Shown: positions 1 to 9,657 of the stretch, piece by piece
Layout: each line of letters starts with the position of its first letter
Numbering within the stretch: the first letter of the stretch is position 1
Assembly: GCA_029641185.1 (NCBI GenBank)
Contig: JAPWGK010000014.1
Location: forward strand, 868,001-932,000
Origin: Pseudofabraea citricarpa
Lineage: Eukaryota > Ascomycota > Leotiomycetes > Helotiales > Dermateaceae
Direction of reading: 5' to 3'
Length of the DNA: 64,000 nt
Translations under genes and position numbers: made by a program
The notes under the pieces: model-generated
Seen by the model: the letters and a program-made list of their open reading frames with translations, nothing else
Databases searched by the model: none
Told to the model about the DNA's origin: nothing

Positions 1-554
1 TAAACTATAAAAAAGCTTTATATTTTTACCTAAGTATTTAAATAACTAAAACTTTTAGTATTTCCTTATAAAATATTATTATTATAACTTTTTTAAGATA
101 ATATTATAATAAATACGAATATATAAAAATATAATTCGAATCTTATATCTTTAAATAAAAAGAAATAACTTTTAGGTAAATAAATCTTAATTTAACTCTA
201 AATTATATTAATTCTTTTTAGATATAATATTAATAATAATAATATTATTATCTTCTTTCTTTTTACTAGATACTTCTAATAATTATAAGAGATTATATAC
301 CCTATTAAAACCTTTAATATTAGACTAAATAATAACTAAAATAAAATTATCTAATAATAAGAGTAAGATTAATAAAAAAGTATTAGAAGAAATTATTAAA
401 AGAATATAAAAGTTATTAAATAATATATAAAATACCTTTAATATAATAAATAAAATTCTCTTAGATTACTCTTATATAAGATAATAATTATAAACCCTCT
501 TATAATATTTTTATTTAAATATTACTTTATAAAATAATAATTTAAATTTTAAAT

Positions 555-1360
555 ATAAAAATCTTTTAGGTTTTTTATATCTTTTAGATTTATTAGATTT
601 TATAATAATATACTAAGCTAATAAAATACTAAGTTAGCTAGTAAAATACTAAGTTAACTAATAATATACTAAGGTAACTAATAATATAATTTAATAATAA
701 AGTTAATATCTTATAATAAATCTTTTAGATTTTATAAATCCCTTAAATTTATTAGATCTAATAGATTATTTAATAACTTACTAAGTTAGCTAATTATATA
801 CTAAGTTAGCTAATAGAATACTAAGTTAGCTAATAAAATACTAAGGTAAGTAATAATATAATTTAGTAATAGAATTAATCTCTTATAATAAATCCCTTAG
901 ATCTTATAAATCTATTAGATTCCTTAGATCTCTTAGATCCCCTAGATCCCTTAGATCTATTAAATCTAGTAGATAATTTAGTAACTTACTAAGTTAATTA
1001 GTCGTATACTAAGTTAACTAATAAAATACTAAGGTAACTAATAATATAATTTAATAATAAAATTAATTTCTTATAATAAATCCTCTAGATCTCTTAAATC
1101 TCTTAGATTTATTAAATCTAGTAGATAATTTAGTAGCTTACTAAGTTAGTTAGTTATATACTAAGTTAGCTAATAAAATACTAAGGTAACTAATAATATA
1201 ATTTAATAGTAAAATTAATCTCTTATAATAAATCTCTTAGATCTTATAAATCTATTAAATCTCTTAGATCTCTTAGATTTTCTAGATCTATTAGATCTAG
1301 TAAATTATTTAGTAGCTTACTAAGTTAGCTACTTATATACTAAGTTAGCTAATTATATAT
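555..1360. repeat. Higher-order repeat, about 150-190 bp period
   Basis: A composite unit recurs: a TTATAATAAATC start, a run of TTAGATCT-like 8-10-mers, a GTAACTTACTAAGTTAG stretch, a few 20-bp ACTAAGTTAGCTAA units, then ACTAAGGTAACTAATAATAT. Copies begin near 711, 883, 1071 and 1223, with a partial earlier copy from about 555. Spacing is 152-188 bp. The last copy leads straight into the expanded 20-bp array. Confidence 0.75.
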
Positions 1361-1838
1361 TAAGTTAGCTAGTTATATACTAAGTTAGCTAATTATATAC
1401 TAAGTTAGCTAGTTATATACTAAGTTAACTAGTTATATACTAAGTTAGCTAATTATATACTAAGTTAGCTAGTTATATACTAAGTTAGCTAATTATATAC
1501 TAAGTTAGCTAGTTATATACTAAGTTAGCTAATTATATACTAAGTTAGCTAATTATATACTAAGTTAACTAATTATATACTAAGTTAGCTAATTATCTAC
1601 TAAGTTAGCTAATTATATATTAAGTTAGCTAGTTATATACTAAGTTAGCTAATTATATACTAAGTTAGCTAATTATATACTAAGTTAGCTAGTTATATAC
1701 TAAGTTAGCTAGTTATATACTAAGTTAGCTACTTATATACTAAGTTAGTTACTTATATACTAAGTTAGCTACTTATATACTAAGTTAACTAGTTATATAC
1801 TAAGTTAGCTAGTTATATACTTAGTTATCTAGTAAATT
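1319..1838. repeat. 20-bp tandem satellite, about 26 copies
   Basis: Twenty-six consecutive 20-bp units of consensus ACTAAGTTAGCTAATTATAT fill exactly 520 bp. Variation is almost confined to one or two positions (AATT/AGTT/ACTT in the second half, and AGTTAGCT/AGTTAACT). The last unit is degenerate. The same unit occurs singly or in twos and threes within the upstream higher-order repeat, so this is a local expansion of one part of it. Confidence 0.9.
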
Positions 1839-2075
1839 ATTTAGTAACTTACTAAGTTAGCTAATAGCTTATTAACTAGAAATATAATTTAGTAATAAAG
1901 TTAATTCCTTACTTATATCCCCCCGATCTCTTATATCCTCTAGATCCTCTTAATCCCTTATATTCTCTAGATCTTTTAGATCTTTTAGGTTCCCTAGATA
2001 TATACTAGATTTATTTTTAGTATTACCAATCGTCTAGCTAGTATATTATAACTAAATACTAACTAATTAAAGCGG

Positions 2076-3187
2076 GACAGGCGATAATTTTACTTATAAT
2101 ACCTACGCGGCTTAAGGAAGAGGTAGGCGAAGCGTAGTACCCACCTCTTAATTACAGAGCTTTTGCGTATAGGTGTGGTGAGGTGAAGTCGGGATAGACT
2201 CGGGCCACCCCTGTCGGTTCTAGGTCTCTTTGGGTCTTTGGGTCTTTGGGTCTTCTAGAAGGCCCAACTCGTCTATGCAAAAATAATGTCATCTGATATT
2301 TGATTGGAAGTGGTATTGTATGTTCAGATATAGTTTATCAAAGTGAAAAACCAAAAGTGTATGCAGAACTCAGTGCACGGTACAGTCCAGTACTCGTCCG
2401 GCCGGTCTCGAATGAATGGTGACCAAGCGACCAGCCCAAAACCAAAACCAAAACCTCCTATTTCCTGATCTCCGTCCCCCCAGGTAATTCAGGTATCGTG
2501 TGTACCTTACCTTTCCTCCGATCTCTCGTCCTCGCTCTTTCCGACCTGCTCTTTCTCTCACTGTTTCCGTCTCTGCATCACAATCACTGGTTCCATGATT
2601 CGCTATCGCTACTGATCATCGTCCTGATTCATCCAGCTGAGCCATCTCCATCTCCGGTCTTTGTCTTGCATCCATCCAGTCACATGAGTTTTGAGCATCC
2701 AGTATAAAATCACTTTCTCTCCACCAAGGAAAACCCAAGAAACAGCAGATCGCACTTGCCCAAATCCCAGTCCAAGGTTCAGCGCGAATCCATCGAGCTG
2801 CAGATATCGCAAGTCCGAATCAGGTTTTGCATGTTCCTCGACTTCGGCCTCTCCACAAGTCTACAAGAATAGAATAGCATCCCCGTACCCGTACCAGAGT
2901 CAGAACGGGAACCCAGGATCGCAAACCCCCCCCCCTCCCCCAAAACCAAGATTCGCTACATAAAATCCAGACGGGGACCCGTCACTTTTCTTCTCCTCCT
3001 CGCAACCACCGCAGCTCGCACTTCGAGGGTCGCGAGCTCTCCAACCGTGGATCGAATTCGTGCTTTTCGGCGGCATCGACACGAGCCTGCTGAGCCCACG
3101 CCCGCCGCCCCAACTTCAGGCCGCCAAGTTCTGACGGAAGACGATCAGCGCACGTCGCGAGCAAGATCACCTGCCTGGCTGCACAAA
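2076..3187. other. Intergenic / phosphatase promoter and leader
   Basis: Normal-composition DNA between the AT block and the phosphatase gene. It has a short 9-bp tandem (GGGTCTTTG-like, about 2228-2254), pyrimidine-rich tracts from 2490 on and a C-run around 2926-2940, typical of a fungal promoter and 5' leader. The frame of the phosphatase is open back to a GTG at 3047, but there is no ATG before 3188. No gene seen. Confidence 0.6.
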
Positions 3188-4417
3188 ATGCATCGCAATC
3201 GCTCGACGTCCAAGCAGAGATCTCGCTCGCCCTCGGCCATCCCCTCGAGTCCTGCTTCGGTCCGTCACAGAGACCCGTTGCCGAAGACGTTCGATCTGGC
3301 TCACTTGAATGGCGATGCAAAGCCACCAGCAGAACCCGAGCCAAAGCAGGCCATGGATATGGGACCCAGACCTCCTGCTTTCCTTCAGCTCACCGAAGCT
3401 GAGAGACAGGGCAAGTTCGCCGAGATCACGCGACTGGAAAGTCTGCGCCTGTTAGAGAGGAGGGATCCGGCCATGGAATCAAAATGGTCCTATCTAAAGC
3501 CAGATAAAGTCCTGGATCGATATACTAACATTCATCCGTGGTACCACAACCGAATTACGCTGGAGGTACCGGAAGGAGTCAATAACTACATCAATGCTTC
3601 GCCGGTGAACCTGTCGGCTGTCGCGACGGCTAGCAAACCTCAGGGGCAGGATAAGTTTATCGTCATGCAAGGGCCCAAGATGGAGACGATTGATCATACA
3701 TGGATGATGATATGGCAGTCACTATCAAACCCATCCGTCACAGCACCAGCAGTCATAGTCATGCTGACACCAACGCACGTCAACCACCCGATGATAGGCA
3801 CGATGGTCCAAGAGAAATGCTATCCCTACTACCCCTTAGACGCAGACTCCGAACCGCTTCAGATCAACGACACATCAGCACTAGGTGAAGAATTCAAAGC
3901 AACAGTACGCTTCGTCGCACGCGAGGAGACCAGCCAAGGCGAAGCCATCGAGCTCCGCAAACTCGCCATGCAAGTCGACGGCTGCGACGAGGAGAAGACC
4001 ATCTGGCACTTCCTGTACCCGGGGTGGCCCGACTACGGGGCGCTGGAGGAATCCGACATCGACAGCATCACGATGCTGATGCACCTGTCGCGCGAGAAGA
4101 ACACGAGTTCGGCCAACCCGCGCATCGTGCACTGCAGCGCGGGCGTCGGCCGCAGCGGCACCTTCATTGCTCTCGAGCATCTCATGGCGGAGCTGGAGGC
4201 CGGCGCCTGGGACGAGCTCGCCGATGACCAGGACCCCATCTTCGAGACGGTCAATAACCTGCGCATGCAGCGCCGCACTATGGTCCAGGCCCCGGAGCAG
4301 TACGAATTCCTCTACTCGGCCATGAGGAGGTTCTGGGATGAGAGACATGCTTCTCCGCAGCCGGCTGCTAAGCCAGTCGAGGGTTTGGGTTCAGGTTCAG
4401 GTTCGGGTTCGGAATGA
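3188..4417 (+). CDS. Protein tyrosine phosphatase (PTP1/Pyp-like)
   Basis: Single-exon gene of 409 residues. It should remove phosphate from phosphotyrosine in signalling proteins, as cytosolic fungal Ptp1/Pyp enzymes do on MAP kinases. The start is the first ATG in frame, in a good ACAAAATGC context. An Arg/Ser/Pro-rich N-terminus of about 85 residues precedes the catalytic domain. Visible motifs are the substrate-entry NYINAS, the WPD loop (Asp282) and the P-loop HCSAGVGRSG with Cys316 and Arg322, so all catalytic residues are present. The tail ends in Gly-Ser repeats. Family assignment is firm; the exact orthologue and substrate are not known. Confidence 0.92.
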   Translation: MHRNRSTSKQRSRSPSAIPSSPASVRHRDPLPKTFDLAHLNGDAKPPAEPEPKQAMDMGPRPPAFLQLTEAERQGKFAEITRLESLRLLERRDPAMESKWSYLKPDKVLDRYTNIHPWYHNRITLEVPEGVNNYINASPVNLSAVATASKPQGQDKFIVMQGPKMETIDHTWMMIWQSLSNPSVTAPAVIVMLTPTHVNHPMIGTMVQEKCYPYYPLDADSEPLQINDTSALGEEFKATVRFVAREETSQGEAIELRKLAMQVDGCDEEKTIWHFLYPGWPDYGALEESDIDSITMLMHLSREKNTSSANPRIVHCSAGVGRSGTFIALEHLMAELEAGAWDELADDQDPIFETVNNLRMQRRTMVQAPEQYEFLYSAMRRFWDERHASPQPAAKPVEGLGSGSGSGSE

Positions 4418-5564
4418 ATGAGCGAGCTCACGAAGGAACGAAATGAACGAGACGATTACCTATTTTCTTTTCTGTCTTTTTGCCTTCTTTTGTATGTGAT
4501 CTTTTAGGGCATGTTACGCTGGTCTGGTGCTGTTTGGTGTGGTGTCGTGCATGGTATGGTGTGGCATGGTATGGCATGGTGGTGCATGGCGAGGCGTTCT
4601 GTTTTCCCCCCTTTTCAGCATGGAGCATTTTTGTATTTGTTTCTTTGGCGGGCATGGTCATGGTCATCATAGGCATGGGCGAGCGAGGTAGCGAGGTAGC
4701 AAAGTAGTGAAGTAGCGAAGTAGCGAAGTAGCGCTCACCAAGTAAAGAGGTATGCAGCTGAATGGATTATGAGCAAGTAGTTAAAGCGGAATGGAATGGG
4801 TGGCTGGCTGTTTTTCGCTTGTGATTTCTTCTTCTTCTTCTTCTGCATATCTGTACACGTACTATTAGCATCAGCAAGCAAGCAAGCAAAAAGGCGAGCG
4901 AGTTATGTATGCTTTTTTTGTATCCTCTTTTTTTTTTTTGTCTTTCCTTTTTGCATCTGTTTTTATCTGCCTGGCTGTTTTTGTTTTTGTTTTTTGTTTT
5001 TATTTTTGTGTTGAGGAAGATGTGCGTATGCTTGATGGAATGGATGGATGGAGGATCCAGTCATAAGGGAGAATGTTGTAATCGGAGAAAACCAATTGAT
5101 GCGCCTGGGAAGTGTGGGATGAGGATGAGGATCAGAATGAGGATGAGGATGAGGATGAGGATGAGGATGAGGATAAGGATGAGGATGAGGATAAGGATGA
5201 GGATGAGGATGAGAGGTGTATAAGATATGAAGAGCAGAGGGGAGGTTAGCAATCACATCACATCACGTCACATCACATCTGATCCATCATACATAAGGCA
5301 CAAAAACACCAAGCGGCGAGAGAGACCAACTACCACATAAGAAAGGAAAAGAAAGGAAAAGGAAATTATATCCGAAGCAGTGATGTTGGGCGATTCTTTT
5401 CTTTCATTGACAACGATTTAATGTGATGTGATACCTGCCTGCCTATCCAAACCGGCATAGAACTCCAAAATGCTTGCTTTACAGTTTTGACATGCATGCT
5501 CTCGCTTGTCTTCTCTTCCCCTTTTTTCTTTACTTATCTTTTCCCCCTCTCTTTTTGGTCGTAT
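4418..5564. other. Intergenic, low-complexity 3' region
   Basis: Lies between the convergent phosphatase and CoA-transferase genes. It holds GGTATGGCATGG-type runs (about 4550-4590), an 8-bp GTAGCGAA tandem (about 4683-4735), T-rich tracts, the GATGAG array and an ACATC pentamer run (about 5250-5280). The small open frames here are translations of these repeats. No gene seen. Confidence 0.6.
5118..5214. repeat. GATGAG hexamer microsatellite
   Basis: About sixteen copies of GATGAG, interrupted by ATCAGA and GATAAG variants, in the shared 3' region of two convergent genes. Confidence 0.9.
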
Positions 5565-7240
5565 CTACAACATGGGCTTGAGATCGTCAGCTACCTTGAA
5601 GGGAGCTTCGGTCTTGCTCTTGATTTCATCCACGGTAACACCATCGGCAATCTCGATCAAGGTAAGACCAGTAGCGAAATCGACATCAAAGACACCCTAT
5701 GTTTAGTAATTAGCACGCAAACTTCACGTCAAAAGAAGAAAGAGAGGGATGGAAGGACTTACCAATTCCGTAATGATCATAGAGACACAAGCCTTGCCCG
5801 TGAGCGGGAAAGCACACTGCTTAACAATCTTGGCATTGCCCTTCTTGTCGGTATGCTCCATGGTAACGACGACCTTGGTCTGGCTCGGGTTTGACACGAG
5901 ATCCATAGCGCCACCGAATCCCTTGACCTTGCCGGGCAACATCCAGTTAGCCAGGTCGCCGGAGCCGCTGACTTGCATGGCGCCTAGAATGGTCAAGTCG
6001 ATGCGCCCGCTGCGGATCATGCCGAAACTCTCCTCACTGCCGAACGACGACGCTCCCGGCTTCAAGGTCACCGTCTCCTTGCCGGCGTTGATCAGATCTG
6101 CGTCTTCCTGGCCCTTCTGTGGGTATGGGCCGAGGCCGAGAATACCGTTCTCTGATTGCAGCTGCACTTCGACTTCGGGCCCGACGAAGCTCGGTGCTAG
6201 CATGGGCATGCCGATTCCAAGATTGGCGTACATGCCGTTCTTGAACTCCTTGGCTGCTCTTCGGACGATACGCTCGCGCTTCGCTGCCGTCTCGCCGCTT
6301 CCAAGCGCTTTCTTTGCGTCTGGGTCATTGGGATCGCGTGCCAAAGTGAGTTTCTCGATCTCCTTGGGTGTCGTTGATTGGATGACTCGCTTAACGTAGA
6401 TTCCTGGAAGGTGAACAGCCTCAGGTGCGATCTCGCCTGGCTCGACGATGTTCTCGGCTTCTACGATGGTCATCTTGGCATTGCGTCCCATGGCTCCGTT
6501 GAAGTTGTTGGCTGCAAGACGGAATTGGACATTGCCCAACTTGTCGGCCTTATAGGCTTTGACAAATGCGTAGTCTCCCTTGATGCTCTCTTCCATTAGA
6601 TACTGCTTGCCATCAAAGACTTTGACGTCTTTTGGGTATGAGTATTGTTTTGGAGTTCCGTCGGGGTTATTTCGTAATGGGAGCTCGCCTGTCTGTACGA
6701 CAGTTCCGAAGGCTGCTGGGGTGTAGAAGGCTGGTATTCCCTTTCCTCCCGAAGCACACCTCTCTGCGAGGGTTCCTTGAGGGGTCAATTCCAGCTCGAC
6801 CTCCCCAGTCAGATACATGGTCTCCAACGTCTTGTTCTCGCCAATATAACTAGCGATCATCTTGGAGATCTGCTTCGACTGCAAGAGCTTGCCCAGTCCC
6901 GAGTTGTCCGTTCCTGCGTTATTCGACACCGCTGTCAGACCCTTAATGTGTTTCTGGTTCAGCACTTCGTTGATTAATGTGTCCGGTACACCGCACAGTC
7001 CGAAACCTCCACATAGTAATGTCGAATTCGGCTTCATGTCTTTGAGGGCCTCGGCCGCCGAAGGGAAGACCTTGTTAATCTCATTGCGTCGAGCAGTCGA
7101 TGCAAAGGTCCGTGCTAACAGGATTGATTGCTAACATAGTTGTTAGCACTTTTCAGAATCATGGCAACATCGCGGACTACCTTTGTGCTGTTTCTAGTGT
7201 AAGCTCTCGCAGTGCGGAAGCATAGCGCGGATGAAGGCAT
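5565..7240 (-). CDS. Succinyl-CoA:3-ketoacid CoA-transferase, mitochondrial
   Basis: Three exons on the minus strand (7240-7181, 7130-5763, 5696-5565) give 519 residues, the usual SCOT length. The enzyme moves CoA from succinyl-CoA to acetoacetate in the mitochondrial matrix. The N-terminus is rich in Arg, Ser and Ala (…[10 protein letters not shown]) like a targeting peptide. The A-domain CoA-transferase signature GGFGLCG is at about 61-67, and the catalytic Glu in [10 protein letters not shown] is at about 347. The last exon supplies the conserved C-terminus ending DDLKPML. Intron 1 has a weak GTAGTC donor but a clear GCTAAC branch and TTAG acceptor; intron 2 is canonical. Identification is secure. 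Confidence 0.93.
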
Positions 7241-7729
7241 GGTGTGATTGTGTGAGGAGTAGAGAGATGCAAGATGAATAGACTTCGCAGCTTCAAGTAG
7301 TTCCAGACAAGAAGGAGTAAATGAGAAGCAAAAGTATGGGAATACAGGAGGGAAGAAGACACAGGGAGATATTTGAAGAAAGAAAAGCTGGGGAAACAGA
7401 GCTTCTCCCCCACCGTTCCTGAGCCGGCAATCATTCGCGGAAAGCGTCGGAATCAGGGCCGTGCCTTGCCAGCCGCCTGGGAAAGTCTTTAGCCGGAACC
7501 GAGTTGACGACAACACCTCAACTCAACAACCACGACCCGAATTTAGACTCGACGATATCCAGCTTCTTGCGGGTTTGTCCGAATTCTGGAGATCAGGACT
7601 ACATTGCCTGATATTACCGAGTACAAAGGGAGCCTGACAATTTTGACGGGCCGGTATGGTGATAGCAATGGCAACGGCAACATTACAGCAAAAGCAGGTA
7701 AATCTATTTTATATTTAATTTCTATTTCC
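7241..7729. other. Intergenic between two minus-strand genes
   Basis: Promoter and leader of the CoA-transferase gene (CT/GA-rich) plus the 3' end of the dehydrogenase gene. A short frame at 7604-7858 overlaps the dehydrogenase 3' end antisense and has no family likeness. Nothing else seen. Confidence 0.5.
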
Positions 7730-8852
7730 TCAAATTTGCGCACGTTCAGTCCTTTCTCCAGTCTGATCAAACCAGATTTTACTCCCCGAGATCATGGATT
7801 CTTGCAACGCACAACCAATCTTAACTGCTTGCACGGCACCAACCAGCTTCATGGGTAACTCGGAGTTCTCTAAACAACAAGCCGTGAACTCGTTCGCCTC
7901 CTTGGCGAAGGCATCCTTGAATCGTCCATAATAGTTTTGTGGGATCTCACGACGGATTCCTCCTGGCTGGTAGATATTAACCAGGTTAGACATGGGCTGC
8001 GCGTTCACGGTCAGTTTTCCAGCTGTCCCGATGATCTCCGTCGAGTCCTCCTGTCCAGCTGCCATCATGCGTGAGCAATAAAAGTATGCGATCTTGCCAC
8101 CATAAAACTCAACAATGCCTACTGCATTATCGCGATCGTTATGTTTCCGTAGACCTGGCTCGACGGCTGTTATACCACTGGCAATGACGGATTTCACGAT
8201 GCTATCTTGCCCAAAGAACCACAACGCCAAGTCGATATCGTGAATTGAGCAATCAACGAATATGCCTCCAGAGAACTCCGCGTATGCTACAAAGAAGCCA
8301 GTCGGATCGAGGGTATCGCACGTCTGACTCCGGAAGACAGAAGGGGTTCCAATCATGCCGGACTCCATTTTTTGCCATGCATCTTGGTATGATTCGTCGA
8401 ATCGCCGCGAGAAGCCACACATGACTTTGAGGTCGGATCGTCTCGAAGCCGCATCGACAACACTTTGTGACTGGTTTTTGGATTAGTCGAGTAGACAAGC
8501 ACAGCTTTTAAGATAGGCTTACAATTTCGACGCTCGTTGAAAGAGGTTTTTCGCATAATACATGCTTGTTGGCATTGATAGCTGCAATCGCCTGTGAAGC
8601 GTGGACTGTTGTTGCAGATGCAACCACCACTGCCTCCAGACCTTCATGCTTCAGCATTTCCGCATAGTCCTTATATATAGTGACGCCGAAAGGTTCGAGA
8701 TGTTCCTTGGCCCATCTTATTTCCTCGTCGTCTGGCGTGCTTGCTGCAACCAATTCTGCACGAGGTACTCTTTCGAGGAAGTTCAGGGCGTGACGCTTGC
8801 CCATGCGTCCCAGACCTGCACAGCCAACTCTGAGCTTTTGAGGGGGGCCCAT
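7730..8852 (-). CDS. Gfo/Idh/MocA-family NAD(P)-dependent oxidoreductase
   Basis: Two exons (8852-8523 and 8470-7730, 52-bp intron with canonical GTAAGC and CTAAT branch) encode 356 residues. The N-terminal Rossmann fold shows GLGRMG at 13-18, and the CEKPLS element, whose Glu-Lys-Pro is the family's catalytic/cofactor motif, is at 100-105. The C-terminal half has the substrate-domain pattern, including a conserved CSIHDIDLALWF helix with the His/Asp expected near the active site. Closest in look to inositol 2-dehydrogenase-like members, which oxidise polyols or sugars with NAD+. Substrate cannot be told from sequence. No pathway partners are adjacent. Confidence 0.88.
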
Positions 8853-9657
8853 TTCTACGAGTATTCAGGTTGATTGGGGGTTGTTTCTGGGGATTGTTTC
8901 TAGGAAGAAGGCCGTTTTTCTTCACACGACTGGTTGAACACTTGGGGAGGCTCGATACAAAGAGACAAATGCTTTCATAAAGAGCCTCTCCACGGAAGGA
9001 CTCATCCTTTTATATCATTTGATTCCCCAGCCATTGGAGAGAAGTGGTCTTTCAAGTGCATAGCCTCTTGATTGACCATACCAAATCGATGAGCTATCTC
9101 AGACATTTTGAGAATTCTCATGGATCTCAAACAAGAAAGCCTTGACGAGAGTTTGGGGACCCCGCCGAGCGAGCTCGGAAAAAGTTCCCCTGATGGATGG
9201 ATTAGGCAAGTAAACTTGACTCGGTAGTCATGTCACATTCAACTTGTGAAACTAAATACGCGCCCACTTTTTTCTCTGTATGCAAGCAAGCTTGATTGAA
9301 GTGCTGCTTTCATTGAAAATGGATATAGCTGCATACCTATAGGTTTGTTTGTCTACGTCGATCACTAGCTTGTCGTATGCGGCTCATCCGCTCTCATGCA
9401 GACAAGCTCCATCCGATCCACATTCTTAGGTATTACAAAAATGTCATGCACTACTCGCATATTGCGAGTGCCTATGGTTTCCCTTCTCGGGTTGCGAGCT
9501 CTCGGAGAAACTTGCCAGAGCTCGAGGCGACTTTCCTAAATCAGGGACTTATAAGAAGAGGGATCGCTTAGCGAAGAATCGTCCCCAACAATACGCACTC
9601 AGTACGAGTTCTTCACGATGGACCGAGATGTTTCTCTCTTCAAAACTAAGTGGATCT
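8853..9657. other. Intergenic, no gene seen
   Basis: Upstream region of the dehydrogenase and downstream region of the nine-exon regulator. A 64-codon frame at 9377-9571 has no recognisable features. Confidence 0.5.

Larger units (their letters stand above)
1..2075. other. AT-rich, RIP-like gene-free block
   Basis: Nearly every base is A or T, TpA steps dominate, CpG is almost absent and no open reading frame of 60 codons or more exists. Composition changes sharply near 2050-2075, where ordinary G+C content starts. This is what repeat-induced point mutation leaves in Pezizomycotina (C-to-T changes, mainly at CpA). No TTAGGG telomere repeat is seen, so a chromosome end is not shown. The satellite arrays inside it are listed separately. 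Confidence 0.85.

Noticed and set aside
1..600. Telomere or mitochondrial insertion as source of the AT-rich start
   Set aside because: No telomeric repeats and no mitochondrial gene or tRNA signatures are seen; the repeat structure and abrupt edge fit RIP-affected nuclear satellite better.
3047..3187. Upstream extension of the phosphatase frame
   Set aside because: The frame opens at a GTG; the first ATG is at 3188 with a good context, so the extra 47 codons are taken as leader.
5749..6399. 216-codon plus-strand frame antisense to the CoA-transferase
   Set aside because: It is the mirror of a well-conserved coding exon and has no family likeness.
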